Assembly: GCA_025024175.1 (NCBI GenBank)
Contig: QCXZ01000064.1
Coordinates: 23,184,286 to 23,248,285 of the forward strand
DNA from: Rhyzopertha dominica
Lineage: Eukaryota; Arthropoda; Insecta; Coleoptera; Bostrichidae
Reading direction: 5' to 3'
DNA length: 64,000 nt
Made by a program: the position numbers and the translations under genes
Shown: piece by piece, positions 33,541 through 47,100 of the stretch
Position numbering within the stretch: the first letter of the stretch is position 1
Layout: every line of letters starts with the position of its first letter
Notes under the pieces: generated by a model
The model's database searches: none
Seen by the model: the letters and a program-made list of their open reading frames with translations, nothing else
What the model was told of the DNA's origin: nothing

Positions 33541-34009
33541 TAAATTTATTTGAACAAATAAAGTATTTCTAAACTTTTATAAAACACCGCACGCCTCTGG
33601 GTATCAGATAACCTATGTTTTATTAGAACTGCGGTTCCCTCACCGACTGTATCACGTTGGGTTCATTAATATTTAATAATTAAACAACGTTGTACTACGA
33701 AACGTTTAAATAGTATATTCAAAAACTAGTTTCATTAGGCGCCATTTTATAATGGATGAGTACGACAAAGGGGATTATAAACAGGTTTTTTATACTATTT
33801 TTTCTATTTCGCGTCTTCTGAAGAAGAAAATGTGAGATATTTCATAAAAATCAAAAATTTTGGGAAATTTAACCTGCCACGCTTGAGTTATCTAAATGTC
33901 AATTTTGACAAGAACCATGACAGTTACGACGTTACGAGGTGAAGTTTCTTTGATGTTTTTTAGTGATACCAACACTGGAAAATAAAAAGTTGCGTTTTGA
34001 AATGGCTGT
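33541..34009. other. Spacer, nothing recognised
   Basis: AT-rich DNA between the PLE palindrome and the inverted-repeat element at 34010. Confidence 0.4.
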
Positions 34010-35080
34010 ATTAGGCTTTTTAAGATTACGTCATCCAACATGGCGTCCAGGGGGCACCCAGCGAGCGCATGGAACGCGCCTACGAAACCGTGGAAACGGA
34101 CGCGTGGCTGATAGAGTTGGGTCGTTCATGACCAAGTCGTTCAAATTGAATGACTCATGTCATGATTCGTTTGATTCGGCTCACAGCTAATGAATCAGCG
34201 TCCTTCGTGAGTCAGTCATAGTTGACGGTTGGCTGGCTGGCTACTGTTACGGGGCACATGTTGCAGCTGTCAGCTGTCTTTAAGCTGGTCTAACCACTGA
34301 TCTCTAAATAACTGGATGTCGCTTACATACCAAAATGCATGTAAATTATTTATGATAGATTTAAGCCACCTTAGCGCTTCTAGAAGCTGGTCTTTGTACT
34401 AAAATTTTAACAAAGGTTCGCTTCTACGATAAATATGACGTTAATGATTGACGGTTAAAATCGCGAACCTTTATAAAAGTCCGCATTAACATTATACATT
34501 ATACACCTTTCTCAGTAAGTAGCAAAGCACGTGTTGTTCGTTTTTGTTACTGGATGGCATATTCGGCACCCACAGCGATTATATAACTTAAGTATGGTGC
34601 ATTGCGAGTTTTATAAAAAAAAATCTACGACAACGAAGCAACTCTCATTCCACTTGTAAGTGTTTTTTATCTTTATAGTAATTGTGTGCAGTCAATATAA
34701 CTCATCACCTGTCTGTAGATTTGTACATGTGACGTACAAACTGGACGTTTCTAAGCTAAAATGTTAAAGCGCTGTTAAATTGATAGTACGAGTACCAGCG
34801 GGGTGGCGCACGAGTTTTTGCTTATCATAGTTTTGAATGACTTATACAACATCCAGTTATTTAGAGATCTGTGGGTCTAAGAACATGGTATAACTCGTTC
34901 TCGGTAATGATTCTTGAACGACTTGAATGATCCAAATCTATGCGATTGATTGAACGATTTGAATTGATTTGAATGGCATTAAGTAATGGGGTTTTTATGA
35001 CAGCGCGTTAGAAGCTGCATCGTTTTGACAGATGCCCCCTGGCAGTCACTTCGAAAGTAACGTGTTCTAAAAAGCCTAAT
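34010..35080. mobile_element. Inverted-repeat element (MITE), attaggctttttaga family, long copy with nested insert
   Basis: The ends attaggctttttaa and ttctaaaaagcctaat are inverse repeats. It matches the 548-bp element at 12282-12829 in the opposite orientation. The extra length comes from a second element inserted between about 34289 and 34872. Confidence 0.75.
34289..34872. mobile_element. Nested element with gatctctaaataactggatgt ends
   Basis: The left end gatctctaaataactggat and the right end atccagttatttagagatc are exact inverses. It is about 584 bp and sits inside the attaggc element at a point that is continuous in the 12282-12829 copy. It contains no recognised coding sequence. Confidence 0.7.
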
Positions 35081-35329
35081 TATGAAATTATTTCAAAGGT
35101 AAGAAATAACAATAATTATTAGTGGTGGTAACCTCTATAGTCTACACCCTTGCACTGTGGAAGCTTGGTGTAGTGCAGCTAACGTTACTACCACATAGTT
35201 TGGGAATTGTACCATTGCGGCAGGCTAAAAACATATTTCAGTCCATTATAGTACAATTATTTAACAGGCTTGCAGTGGCCACAACCTCACAAATACAATA
35301 CATAACCTAAAAGGTATACGAAACCGTGT

Positions 35330-35590
35330 CAGCCCACGGTTCCGAAATGTGAGCTTTCTGCAACCTTAAAGTTTATTATTGCACAAAACACTACATAATA
35401 TTTTGAAAATACAAACTCCCACGTGTTTTCTCGTATTAAAATATATCATATAATTCAACAATCAACAGATAACAAATATACATCAAAGCAAATGTTGTGT
35501 TCACTCTCCTGAGAGGCGACAAACTGATTTAATCGACAATTTCCATATGCGTCCTGAATGCATTAATCATTTATAGAAAGCCTGTACTAG
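35330..35590. mobile_element. MITE, tacagggtttctataaatg family, 5'-truncated copy
   Basis: It matches the second two-thirds of the element at 21577-21961, including a gaaatgtgagctttctgcaa block, and ends atcatttatagaaagcctgt. Confidence 0.75.
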
Positions 35591-36466
35591 ATGGAACCAA
35601 ACAGTACTAGATCTAGTACATATTTACTAGACTGGCAACACTGCACTTGACCATCGGTCCTGCTCCCTCTGTCCACGCACTGTTGCCAAGCATAACATTA
35701 TTTCCTATCTATACCCCTATGCACCGGTGTTTAAATCCTTTGGCCACGCTATACCTCCTCGAGCTTGTTATATGAATTATGTGCCTGAGTACGCCCCTGG
35801 CCCAAATACGTCCCGGAATCGCTACCTTACACTTCCGGGCACTGTGATGCCGCGGCGAGCTGATGTCACACGCTGCATCAGCGAATCTATCACCTAGGAT
35901 AGGGTTATTGTACTTTCTTCCATTTCATTCATTGTTTAGACTTTGATCACGTTAGAACTGTATTTTATAGGAAATACACTAAATTACTACATCAAAGTTT
36001 TTAAGTGACGTTAAAACGAATCCGTTCTCTAACGTAATAATAGAGTGGCGCTGCGATTAATACCATCAAAAAGTCGCCGAAAAAGTAACACCAATAAGGC
36101 GTTATTTAACTTATGTACATATAGGTATGTGTCTTAGTAGAAGTAGGTATGGACACAAGTTTATTGGCATATTTGTTTCTTATAACAATTTCAAATTAAT
36201 ATGTGAATTATAAAAGAGAAATTGATGTCAAAATATAGTTTAAAATCAATTAGTGTATTTATGAATATTCATCTTTCTCCACACTCCAGTACGCTAAATT
36301 AACTCGTCAATTAAATACGAACATAATAGCTGGACCAATTACCTTAACAGTTAATTTTTTCCTTCATATATTTGCTTAAAATCTAATGGTTGTATATAAC
36401 TTACAAAGATAATTCGTTAGGTACTGTCAAAAGAAGAGATACAGAGTAGGCCAATGACTGTCAATA
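35591..36466. other. Spacer 3' of the dynein gene, possibly an LTR remnant
   Basis: No gene is supported. The stretch 35583-36050 ends in gagtggcgctgcgatt, which resembles the start of a primer-binding site next to an LTR, but I found no partner LTR or gag/pol sequence. Confidence 0.35.
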
Positions 36467-36472
36467 TTTATT
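36467..36472 (-). terminator. Candidate poly(A) signal of the dynein gene
   Basis: AATAAA on the minus strand about 103 bases downstream of the dynein stop codon. Confidence 0.55.
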
Positions 36473-36574
36473 ACAATCGATGTACCGTTATTAACAATAA
36501 AATATACGTTTCATTACATATTTACAACAAATAGCGTTAAATATATATCACATCATCTACCGCTTTAGTAGATG

Positions 36575-39500
36575 CTAAATCTGCAGTAATATAGCTACGC
36601 CAGCGAGTGTCCACTTGGTGGGCTTCTCCTTCGTTTTTAAGTTGAACGTCCACACAAAGGTCGGTCCTCTAGTTCTCGTTTTATAAACAGGACAGTCGTA
36701 CATGTTCCTTAGGTCCTGTTTATCTTGGGTAATTGCTTTTATGAATATAACGGGCACAACAGGGAACAATTCTTTCAGTTTNGAATCCGCTATGCTCCCA
36801 GTCTGGATGTCCCACCTGGCTCCCTCCATAAACAACCCGTGGACACAGGCGCCCTCCCTTGGCGGCGCGGTGAAGTCTTCCTTCTGTTTTTTCGTGACGT
36901 CGGTCAATAGGCACATTTTGTCCAAAGGCCATTCGTTTTTCCTGGCCGTCTGTTGCATTATAGCTGTTAGAAATGATTGGGGGTTGAAAAATCCGCCCAA
37001 CCAAACCGAAGCTGGCATCGTAAAGTCGCCGACCCAATTCTCCAGCTCCTTAATTCGCAGGCTTAAATCTGCGAACCACTGACCCAAGGGCAGAAGGCTA
37101 GGATAAGCTTTTGAAGCCCAGGTGCTTGCAACATTGTCCATAAATAGAGACTCCTCCAAGGTTTCCATGTCAGAGGTGATTGTAAGTTCTCCCTTCAGTC
37201 CCAAATCAAGTTCCTTCAAAGACCTCCTCATTTCGCCAGTAAGCATATTCATTCTTTCGCATTCTTGGAAAGCTACTATTATGTAAGGAGTTCGATCTTC
37301 AACTTTCGCCATCATTTCATGCACGTTGAACTCTTCAGGAAGTTTATCCAGGATGTCGTCCAACATATTTCTCACCTTTTCCTCGCGTGTCATGCCGGCA
37401 CCTGCTCCGCCTCCTGCATCACGTGGTTGCATTTCGAAANTAGTCTTGAACAGTATTNCAGAGGTACGTGCCAGAAACATTATCTCTGCGTTAGGGTGCA
37501 GCCNATATAAATAGGGGCTCTCGGGTGGCAGCCTCTCATCTATATATCTGTGATAGCCCACGTAATCAGTGTTCGGCGGAGAAAGAAAACCGGGTGCCAG
37601 AAAAAGTTCTCCATCGACCAGCTCGGGTTGCATGTATTCGAATAAGTAGCTTCTACACAATCGACGATCCCAGTCATCTGTAATGTGACCACCGTACATG
37701 ATCTCCCCAAATAGATAACGCAAATCTTCCCAAGGAACTTTAGAGTTGTTCTCTAGATAGTTATACAGCACGTTTACGCTGATCGTTAAATCACCAACGT
37801 TGAAAGGATAATTTCTGTTCCATCCCTGAGGACCAAACTTTCTTCTCTCGGCAACTACGGCATGGAAATAGCACAGGGAGAACAAAACTGATTTGAACTC
37901 CGCCTCCTTCGTACACATTTCTAGTGTCTCTTGCGAAAAGTTGTCCAGAGCTTTATGGAGATTCGCATACATACCAGTTGGGGGCTCGTTTGTAATTTTA
38001 ATCGATGACTCCAGTATTCCCTGGGGTATCACATTAGCAGTTGGATCTGCTGATGCCTCAGCACTTAAATATAAACGGTAAGACTCATGACCAGATTCAG
38101 CACACTGTTCCATCTTTTTCTCTAGAGTAGCTAACCACTTAGTGACCAAATGTATATTTTGCAGTATCACCCAATGTCCATGTTCGGCAGCAACATCCAT
38201 TGCATTTTCTGCAACGATTTCCTGACCTTGTCCCAATGAAATGCTATGAAAAGTTCCAAGATCAAACGTAAATCCCAACTTCTTGCCTAAGAGCTCAACG
38301 TCTTTCAAAGGATTAACACCAGGCGATAAAATAAAGAACGTGGGGGTTGACGAACTGGTTTCTTCGTAAGACTTTGCGAAAGGCACAGAACGTGCGGTAA
38401 CGTACTTATTGCCAAGCTTCTCTTCTATGAAACCAGTTACTGCGTAAGTCATTCTATCTGGTCGCAACGCTCGCATCATGCAGAGCTTCTGCAATGCACT
38501 TTTATTTTTCCATTCGCCCGGTAACTTTTCTTTCTCCGGACACTCACTTTCAACAAATTTCTTCCATCTTTTGGCAGACCCTTCAAGATCCTTATCAAAA
38601 CCTTTGAACTCATCCATCGACGATAAAGCCTTAACACCTCCCCAAGAAACGTTAGTAAGGAAGTCCACTGGAGAAACCACGTTTGCTACAGCTGGATATC
38701 TCAACAGAAAGTCAAGCTCCTCTGGTTTAATGTCTTGAGAGTGTAGAAGTATCTGGAATGCAGTTTGCGCCATAAAAATAAGCTTATCGCATTCAAAAAG
38801 ACCTCTACTAGTGTACATATAAACTGAAAAGGTAACGCTGTCTAATAAGTTTACAACTCGGTCTTTGAGCTTCTCCGCTGGTTCAGCTCGAGACAGGGAG
38901 TCTTTGAAAACTGTACTGAAAGCTTTCAGGGAGAACTGATAAATAGCATTTATCCTATTTAAATCATTTAAAATGAAATACAGCAGTGACGCTCTGGCAG
39001 CACAAGGTCTGTATTGCTCCCTAGCCTCATCTATCTTAACTGAAGTGATCTTCGCCTCTTCCACTTTGATTTCTATTTCCGTTGCTGTCTTCTTCGTTGT
39101 TTCCAGGTTCTCTACGAGCTCGACATCGCCTAAGATGTTTCCCGTGGCCGATGACAGTCTCTCCAATAAATTGTCTTCGCATGTCTTTAAAGTTATTTTA
39201 AAATCATTTTGTTGCTTTGTCAAGTTCGACTTGAGCGTCTCCAAATCGGGACGTTCGGCTTTTACAACTTCAGCTAGAAGCTGCTCTTCCAGACCGTCTC
39301 TGGTCACAGTGAAATTAATTAGAGTAGCTTGAGCTTGAATTTCCGGTTTATAATGAGGNTTTGCTAGTTTAGTTTGTATTATTAGTCTAAACCTTGGATC
39401 GTAGTCGACCTCTTTGTCACCAATTTTAATGCACTTTCCTTTCTTTATTAAGACTCTTCCCATGACTGGATCTAGCACAGCGTCTATTTCTTCACCTATG

Positions 39501-42500
39501 TATTCGAGTAATACTACTTCTCCCCTAGAAATAGCTCTTTCTATTGTATCCAAATAGTTTCTCGCAGTTAAACGAACCACAATCAAGTTTTCGCCGTACC
39601 TAGTTTTAATCCATTTAATACCTTGTAATTGAGGATCAATCATCAACGGCCACCTTGCAGAATTGCTCAGTATGGTCGCGTTCTCTGCAGACATTCTGTC
39701 GTTAGGCAATCCTTCATTGTTCCATCTGGCAACCTGCGCATCATCTGTTAACAAAGACAGGGGGTCGAGCCCTTCCGTCATAGGAATGGGTGGTTCTAAC
39801 TTTTTCAGGAACGGTAGCCAATGTTTGTCTATCAAATCCAGTCTGTACTGTCGAGTAAAGCATCCCACATAAGATATAAAGGCAGTCACCAATAAAACAT
39901 CACCAGGTAAAGTTATGGTGGAAGCTTTATAATTTTTAACTAATTCTTTCCAACGAACTTTCTCAGAAGCTAAACCATTAACCAGCCTGTTAGCCAAATC
40001 GATCATAAGAGCAGTGGCATCTGCTTCCGCTTGACATTTTAACTTGGCGTTTATGGCTTCATCGAAATCAGCCTTCAGGATATTTAGCTGTTCTTCCAAA
40101 AGACCCAGCTTATGGTTTAATTCAGCCAATTTGTTTCTAGCATCTGATAGTTCTTGATTAGCTTTTTGAAGGGCCTTCCTCTTAGGTTCCACCACAACAA
40201 ATACATCATAAAACTTCAATATATTAATTACCCATGCACACAAACCAGCCGCGGCAATAGATTTGCTGATAATGTGCTCAGGAGTGAATTCTGGGTCCTT
40301 AGTGTACACCTGCACAGCTTTCACAACGTCGGGATGCATATTTTCCTTATCATAATAAATTAAATCATTTAAGAACTGATCAACCTTGCTCATCATTAGT
40401 TTGCATTCTTTCCAACTCCTGTCTTTCGGAATCTTTCCGGGTTTTGAGAATAAAACTAACACAGCCGCTGCTACAGCAGCGACAGCTGGTGGTGGAGTGG
40501 GAAAAGATTTCAGTTCAGTAAGGTTATTTTTATTCAAGGTATTCAGGGCCTCTTGTGCAGCAAGAAGTGCTGGTTCCGCTTTCTGAAGATCTTCAGCACA
40601 AATTTTCGCTTTCGCCGAAACGTCTTCTTCAATAACCTTTACTTTCGCCTCTTCTTCACTAGCAATCGCTTGCTCCTTTCCCACTTTTTCATTTTCGGCA
40701 CTTAGTACCTGAATTAAAGCATCTGCTGCAGCGTTCTTCTCTGCCAGTTCAACTTCTTGCACAGCCAACACTTCTTTAAGGCCATCGACTTCTTCTGAAG
40801 TAGAAGCCAACTTCAATAAACCGTTTTCCAGTCGCTTAATGTTGTAATAGATATTGTTCGTTTTTTCTGTCAATAACTTACTGTACAATGCAATTTGTTC
40901 TAAGAATGATTTTGGGGTTGTGTAATTATATCGCTTTTCGTTTTGCAAATACAACTGTGACATTTTGTTGACGACTGTGTGAACGTGCGACATAAACAGC
41001 GAAACTGAATCCACTATCTTCGCTGGCAGAACTTCTATTTCCGCTAAAAATCTCTTTGATACTGATTCTAAAGCTGATTGAGGCCATTCATGGAACCAAT
41101 CTATAGAGGTACAGTTAACAAGCGCAGGAAACTTTCGAGCCCTTATACGCAAGGTTGAACCAACAGGTGAAAAGCATAGCACAACCTTTAATAATCGTCT
41201 AGTCTTTTCGACAAAAAATTTCCAACAGTTTTCTCGAGTATCTTGTAATCCTACACCTTTGACTTCCGGTCGCATTGCGTTAATAACGTTTTCCACTTCT
41301 TCATCTGCCAACAAATCAGGTATTTCACCGGATGCAAGCATATCATTAATAAGTACCAAGTATCGCTCTTCAGGAACTTGGGCATCCGTCATTAGAAAAG
41401 TGCTGCTGACATTTTTGATAGCCGCTTTCAAATAGATCGTGGAAAGATCGAGTTTCATATCGTTCATAGAGTATCCTTTCTTCAGCTGCACTTGAAATAC
41501 TTCTATTGAAGATATGAATGCGGCCAATCTGGTTAGAGACTGCTTACCAGAGCCACCTACACCAACAAGTAAAGCGTTGCCCCTTGGACTTTCCATAATT
41601 CTGTTTATCCTGCAAATGTGGTTCATTGCATCCTCGAAAAGAACCAAATTCATTGCGGCCACCAGGTCATTATATCCATTAAGAGCATCGTTAAGTAACT
41701 TCGTCAGCAGTTGGAATTCCTTGATTTGTAAATACTTGGGATCACCCATGCCCTCCGCGAAATGGCAGAATATTAGAGGTTTCTCCATTACTTCATTTTC
41801 ATCTAATTCTTCGAAGCCTTTCTTAACTACTTCTACTACCAACTTATTAAAAGTATCAATATCCTTATGGTCGATCAGTTTGTCACCATACACTCGTGTG
41901 GATTCGTGCATCCACAACCTTATGAAGTCGCTTTGCGTAGGTATTCCATCACCATTAACAAAAAGCATACCCTGGAATATATTCGACATGTCCCTCAAAT
42001 TGAAAACGTAATGAAACTTCACCGCTGTTGGTAAAAATGTTTGCTGTACCTTTTGATGCAATTGCATCGCAGCCTTAACTATATTCTCGCACAACCTTGT
42101 AACGTTAATATTGAATTTCCCATGCGGATTGTCGAGGTGTTGACTGAGTATCGAGTTGTATATCATAAAGCTTGCATCTAGTGAAGGAAAACTTACAGCA
42201 AACACGCAAAAATGTCTTTGTAATCGCGGATTGATTGTAAAGGAACCAGCTGTCGGATTCATGCAAGAAACGAACTGGACATTTTTGATATCCTTCAGCG
42301 ATAATTTTATTCTGTCATACCAATGCTGGTAGTCCATATACTGTCGGATAAGAGTATGAGGCTGCACTGTGTAGTACATGTCTACTTCAGGCATATTCAT
42401 GTCGTCAACAAAGTAAACTAGCCTCTTACTACCAGGAGGACCATATACTCTACCAGCTTTTTTCTCTAAAGGCTTTTCCAGAACTCCTTGCAACATCTCC

Positions 42501-44140
42501 GAAGTCGTATAGAAATTAAACGGTACGTTGGTGACTGCGTAACTATCGGGAAGACTTCCCAGCTTATCTTGCACCACAACAGTTTTACCACTGCCAGCTG
42601 CGCCAATCAACATTACAGGAATATGTTTGGCCATCAGCTGATCCATGAAGAACCTTATCCTAGTAGTCTCTGCTGTATTAACCAAAGTTGCTTGTAATGG
42701 AACATCCGGATCCATTTCAAACGTTGGAACCAACTCTGTCCAAGGAGAAAACCTTTTCGATTCTGGTTCGATGTAGAAATTAAAAACCGAGGCGCCCACT
42801 GGAAATTTAACGGTTTTGAACTCATTCGTAAACCACTTGCTAAACTCATTCCTCCAATCACAGATCTGATCTTGAAACAACGCAGAACCGAACGCCCAAA
42901 CAGTGGAGAATACAAAATATATTTCATACCACTCCTTCGGACAATCGGGGGGAACGTTCTGAGGGGTCAAGAAGCAATCCAGTAAATAGCATAACATTTG
43001 GATGTGCGCAATTTCTGATATGGGAGTGATTTTCTTGAATTTCGTGCGGATGGCATCTAAGCATGGGGGGACGTACTTATCAAAAAGGATCATCAGATTT
43101 GCCTTCTCGCTCTGTTGCGTTCTCGTATCAATCCAGGATGTTACATAAGGATTCCAACCTAAATCGCTGGGATTGATGTACAAAATGCCAGCACGGGACA
43201 CGGTGGCCGGTGTTGCCGTTCGCAAATTGGCTATTTCGAACAGTAACCTCATGTGAGGCGTTAATGCAATTCTTTCGTTGCTAGCGAGAGTTAATACTTT
43301 ATTATCGTCCATTAAAGTGTTTAAGGATTCAATCCACATTGGATCGATATCTCCATCGAGTACGATCCACTTTGGCCCATCGCCTGGAATATTGGCCTGG
43401 TCTCTCATTATAACAGAAAACAAACCGTCCTTCCATTCTCGAGTTGCTGGATTGATTACTCCAAACAGCTCATCATTAGTAACGGCTTTCGGATTTAGAT
43501 CATTATACACGGGTTTTCTCTTTTGGTTATAATAAGTTTTATTTAACGTTTTCCACACCATCGTCTTTCCCGTGCCCGCGTATCCTATCACAAACACCGA
43601 ATGCCTCACGGCGAACAATTCTTCCAGTTGCACTACTTTTAGAACAAAACCATCTTCGGGTTGGAGCCGCATGTCAACTGCAGACTTCTTGACCATCTTT
43701 TCAAAATCTGGACTTCTCTTTCGTGGTACGTCCAGCGCAGGAAAGAGATCTCCGATTAGTCCCATGAAAACAGGTACGTCATCGGTGACAATCTTGGGAA
43801 TGTTGAAATCTCTTAAGGCTCGCATCAGTACCTGATCTTCTGGTCGTTGCCTGTCGCCTCTTTTCAGCGAACCTGCAACCACCAACACGGACTTAATCGC
43901 CCTTAAACCCCAATCGTAATGGTCTTGTTTGCTCAACAGTTCCCTGCACAGTGTGTATAGGGTGATGAATTTTCTTGCTAGCAATCTAGCTTCTTGGAAA
44001 CCCTCGGCTACCAACATGATTTCACAAATCAACTCGAAATCCGGCACCACCATCGCGCAAGGTCTAAATAAAGCCTTCAAATTTTCCGGGAGTTCCGTTC
44101 TGCCGGCGTATCCGGGATTCATAGTGATAAAGATACCGAC
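36575..44140 (-). CDS. Dynein final exon: end of AAA1 to C terminus
   Basis: A single open exon of 7,566 bases (2,521 residues plus TAG). It opens [14 protein letters not shown] in AAA1, after a ttacag acceptor at 44141-44142. It covers the Walker motifs of AAA2 (near 43565-43585), AAA3 (near 42580-42612) and AAA4 (near 41540-41570), the stalk and its tip (about 40840-39990), AAA5, AAA6 and the C-terminal domain. AAA4 has Gln after the Walker lysine (GSGKQS), as is usual for this class. N bases occur near 36782, 37440, 37458, 37504 and 39359. Confidence 0.95.
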   Translation of the reverse strand, partial: VGIFITMNPGYAGRTELPENLKALFRPCAMVVPDFELICEIMLVAEGFQEARLLARKFITLYTLCRELLSKQDHYDWGLRAIKSVLVVAGSLKRGDRQRPEDQVLMRALRDFNIPKIVTDDVPVFMGLIGDLFPALDVPRKRSPDFEKMVKKSAVDMRLQPEDGFVLKVVQLEELFAVRHSVFVIGYAGTGKTMVWKTLNKTYYNQKRKPVYNDLNPKAVTNDELFGVINPATREWKDGLFSVIMRDQANIPGDGPKWIVLDGDIDPMWIESLNTLMDDNKVLTLASNERIALTPHMRLLFEIANLRTATPATVSRAGILYINPSDLGWNPYVTSWIDTRTQQSEKANLMILFDKYVPPCLDAIRTKFKKITPISEIAHIQMLCYLLDCFLTPQNVPPDCPKEWYEIYFVFSTVWAFGSALFQDQICDWRNEFSKWFTNEFKTVKFPVGASVFNFYIEPESKRFSPWTELVPTFEMDPDVPLQATLVNTAETTRIRFFMDQLMAKHIPVMLIGAAGSGKTVVVQDKLGSLPDSYAVTNVPFNFYTTSEMLQGVLEKPLEKKAGRVYGPPGSKRLVYFVDDMNMPEVDMYYTVQPHTLIRQYMDYQHWYDRIKLSLKDIKNVQFVSCMNPTAGSFTINPRLQRHFCVFAVSFPSLDASFMIYNSILSQHLDNPHGKFNINVTRLCENIVKAAMQLHQKVQQTFLPTAVKFHYVFNLRDMSNIFQGMLFVNGDGIPTQSDFIRLWMHESTRVYGDKLIDHKDIDTFNKLVVEVVKKGFEELDENEVMEKPLIFCHFAEGMGDPKYLQIKEFQLLTKLLNDALNGYNDLVAAMNLVLFEDAMNHICRINRIMESPRGNALLVGVGGSGKQSLTRLAAFISSIEVFQVQLKKGYSMNDMKLDLSTIYLKAAIKNVSSTFLMTDAQVPEERYLVLINDMLASGEIPDLLADEEVENVINAMRPEVKGVGLQDTRENCWKFFVEKTRRLLKVVLCFSPVGSTLRIRARKFPALVNCTSIDWFHEWPQSALESVSKRFLAEIEVLPAKIVDSVSLFMSHVHTVVNKMSQLYLQNEKRYNYTTPKSFLEQIALYSKLLTEKTNNIYYNIKRLENGLLKLASTSEEVDGLKEVLAVQEVELAEKNAAADALIQVLSAENEKVGKEQAIASEEEAKVKVIEEDVSAKAKICAEDLQKAEPALLAAQEALNTLNKNNLTELKSFPTPPPAVAAVAAAVLVLFSKPGKIPKDRSWKECKLMMSKVDQFLNDLIYYDKENMHPDVVKAVQVYTKDPEFTPEHIISKSIAAAGLCAWVINILKFYDVFVVVEPKRKALQKANQELSDARNKLAELNHKLGLLEEQLNILKADFDEAINAKLKCQAEADATALMIDLANRLVNGLASEKVRWKELVKNYKASTITLPGDVLLVTAFISYVGCFTRQYRLDLIDKHWLPFLKKLEPPIPMTEGLDPLSLLTDDAQVARWNNEGLPNDRMSAENATILSNSARWPLMIDPQLQGIKWIKTRYGENLIVVRLTARNYLDTIERAISRGEVVLLEYIGEEIDAVLDPVMGRVLIKKGKCIKIGDKEVDYDPRFRLIIQTKLAXPHYKPEIQAQATLINFTVTRDGLEEQLLAEVVKAERPDLETLKSNLTKQQNDFKITLKTCEDNLLERLSSATGNILGDVELVENLETTKKTATEIEIKVEEAKITSVKIDEAREQYRPCAARASLLYFILNDLNRINAIYQFSLKAFSTVFKDSLSRAEPAEKLKDRVVNLLDSVTFSVYMYTSRGLFECDKLIFMAQTAFQILLHSQDIKPEELDFLLRYPAVANVVSPVDFLTNVSWGGVKALSSMDEFKGFDKDLEGSAKRWKKFVESECPEKEKLPGEWKNKSALQKLCMMRALRPDRMTYAVTGFIEEKLGNKYVTARSVPFAKSYEETSSSTPTFFILSPGVNPLKDVELLGKKLGFTFDLGTFHSISLGQGQEIVAENAMDVAAEHGHWVILQNIHLVTKWLATLEKKMEQCAESGHESYRLYLSAEASADPTANVIPQGILESSIKITNEPPTGMYANLHKALDNFSQETLEMCTKEAEFKSVLFSLCYFHAVVAERRKFGPQGWNRNYPFNVGDLTISVNVLYNYLENNSKVPWEDLRYLFGEIMYGGHITDDWDRRLCRSYLFEYMQPELVDGELFLAPGFLSPPNTDYVGYHRYIDERLPPESPYLYXLHPNAEIMFLARTSXILFKTXFEMQPRDAGGGAGAGMTREEKVRNMLDDILDKLPEEFNVHEMMAKVEDRTPYIIVAFQECERMNMLTGEMRRSLKELDLGLKGELTITSDMETLEESLFMDNVASTWASKAYPSLLPLGQWFADLSLRIKELENWVGDFTMPASVWLGGFFNPQSFLTAIMQQTARKNEWPLDKMCLLTDVTKKQKEDFTAPPREGACVHGLFMEGARWDIQTGSIADXKLKELFPVVPVIFIKAITQDKQDLRNMYDCPVYKTRTRGPTFVWTFNLKTKEKPTKWTLAGVAILLQI

Positions 44141-47100
44141 CTGTAATCATGCAGAAAATAAGTAAATACACTAATATTTATGGCATGGTGATTTTTTTCT
44201 TTAATTGCAGTATTTGTCTGCTAGCCTGGACCTATCGAAATAATTCATTTTATTAGAAAAAAGAGATTATGTGTTATCCAAACATCTATAGGTGGAAATG
44301 ATAAAGGGGCTTATAGTAAACAAAATAAAACAAAAAAGGGAGCAAGAGTGTAAGGGATTAACCCCCCTCCAGTTGGAAAACGATAAAGATCGCGTTCTTG
44401 CGATTTTTGCGAAACTGACATCAAAACAAAAATTATCCGTAAAATACATCGACTTTTTTCGTGTCTCCACAAAAATAATCCATTTCTTATTAAACTTCAT
44501 GAAAGCATGTATCTGTGCCTGAAATAACNACATTTATTATAAAAAAGAAGTTTTCGAAATATTAGTTTCCCGGTCCAAAACAGGAAANCCTTCAAAAACA
44601 AATTATACTAAAAAAAATTATCGTAGGATTCTGTCACGCTCATTTTTTTCGTTTTGACATATACTTTTTGATAAAACAAAAAATCTGTAGTTACAATTTA
44701 GAAACATGCTAAAAATGTAAGAAAAACCAAAAAATGACTTTCAAACACGAATTTTTCAATAATTGTTAATAAATTGTTCATATTATTATTACAGAATTAG
44801 AAGAACTATTACACCGTTTACGGAAAAAAATACTAAGGAACTTGTGCTAGATTGTTTAATCCGAAACTTTATTTTTGTTAATATTTATTTAATTAATTTC
44901 AACAAAAATATTATACATTCCAATTTTTTTTCAAAAATATATATTTTTAACATTTATACTTTTCATATATAGCATAATAAAACAAAATTTNGAATGTAAA
45001 TGAACAAATCACCAAGGAAGCGAGATGTCAGAGGAATAACGTGTCAGCCTGATAAAATCTCAAACTAAATCTCAGCTAAATGTACACAAACTACTTTATA
45101 ATAGAAAAGCCTACCAAATATCATCCTGAACTGAATTTAATTAAACACATGAATGACTGATAAAACAAAAAATTTACACAGAGAAATATGTTATTACAAA
45201 CTTCGAATAAAAGAGGCTATAGAAATTTCTAGAAATACTGATAACCTTTTATTAAGTAGTTTGTGTATATCTAGTAGGTAGTTCTTTTCTCGTCGGTAGN
45301 TATAGATTTCATCAGCTTGGTACGTTCTTCTATGACGTCTCGATCCCTTGGTGATTTGTTTATTTACTTCCAAAATTTTGTTTGTACTTGTGTCATGCAA
45401 TTTTTGGGGTTTCTCTTCTTTGGCAAATATTAGAGGTATAATCCAAACGTAATAATTAGCAACAAATATTTTATTAAGGACATTTTACTATAAAGTTCAT
45501 ATTTATAGAAATAGACCAAACAGGAATTGAAATTCTGACAAATAGTGGGAATTGATAAGTTGAGTTGTCGCTTCAGGTACAAAAAAATTAATCAAAACCC
45601 ATACCTGTTCAGCAACACCCATCGATCACAGATCACAGATCTTAGCATGGTGCAAGTCCTACATAGTTTTAATACAAATTTGGGGTGCACCATCGTACCA
45701 ACCATCAAAAATTACGTTAACCAACACTCATGAAACAACATATCAATTTTGTACGTCAAAAAAAAACTATTTTTGCACTTTTAAGTACCATAGTGCATGA
45801 CCGTCTTAGTCTTCGTCCACTTGACATGTACCATCGTATTTAGCATGAAAAATCACGCTCAGCAACACCTATGGAGCAATATCGATTTTTTGCACCTTTA
45901 GGTACCAAGGTGCATGTCCGTCATAGTCTTAATCAAAATTTAACATGCACCATTCATACTCATCATGAAAAATCACGTTCCTTTTATTCTTTAATTATAT
46001 TAATTAGTGTACAGTAAGACTGACTCATTTGTTTTAACTTATTAACCAAGTGACAGCACTTTCTTACATAATTCATATTATTGAGTAAAAANTTTAACCC
46101 TTTAAAAATAATATATATACATAAGGCTCCTAAAAGCGCTCAGCAGTTTTTTTATCGGTATTCTAGGAGGNCATGTAACTAATGAAAATTATTGTTTATT
46201 TGCAAAACGTAGAATCTCATTAAATTATTACAGAAATTGAAATAATACTNAAATTAGTAAAAATAAACCTAATAATTATACATTTTCTTAATAAGAAAAA
46301 TAGGTCTTTTCAACCATAGCAAGGCCAACTATGGATGCCGTTAAAAAAAATCAAAAAATTCCGAGTACAATACTGGATTCAGAATAAAAATTTCTATAAA
46401 AGTGTCTCTACAGTTTGTTTTTATCTACGTACCCAGTCGAGATATTAAGAACTGAAGAAATATTACATTATTCAAAAGTCTTATAAAGTATAGCGATACA
46501 GAAATGGCGATGGTACAGCTTAAATCACAACAAAAAAGTAATATGGTAATGTCAAAGCCGCAACCCTTTAGCATTAATAGTTGCCGAGATACCCTACAAT
46601 TACAATGAAACTGACAAAGTACTGGAGCATTTTGTCTTGTAAACATTGTTAGTGTAGGGAGTGCATAGAGGTATCTGCTGCTCAACGTCATTTAAGGATC
46701 ATTCATATCATGCCCAATTTTGTTATAATCAAGAAATTAATTACATATTGCATATAAAGTTGTAACCAAAGTTAAAGTTATAATAGAATTATTTCTAAGG
46801 AGTGAGCAAGATGTCAAAGTTTTGATATAATCAACATGACTTGCTTTGTTAAAGCAGTTTACACTTGCATTAGCAGGCAATTCTATTGAAACTCCTTGTG
46901 CACTTTCAAATTACTTGGAAGGACTCACTAAATTTAAAGATAGAAAGTGGTGCCGCTCTTACCTGTAACTTACGGAAACAAATCATGTAATAGTCGTTAA
47001 GTAATTTTTAAATTCTGCTGATGAAATCACCCACTTTTGTACATTTTATAAATACAAGAAAAAATTCACCATTAAATGCCAAAAGCTGATTTAAAAACGA

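Noticed and set aside
33963..34190. 75-residue open frame with many Arg/Gly residues
   Set aside because: It covers the end of the attaggc MITE, which is inverted and non-coding in its other copy.
36702..37082. Open frames on the plus strand opposite the dynein exon (also 38973-39332, 41514-42011 and others)
   Set aside because: Antisense shadows of the strongly coding dynein frame. They have no domains, splice signals or promoters of their own.
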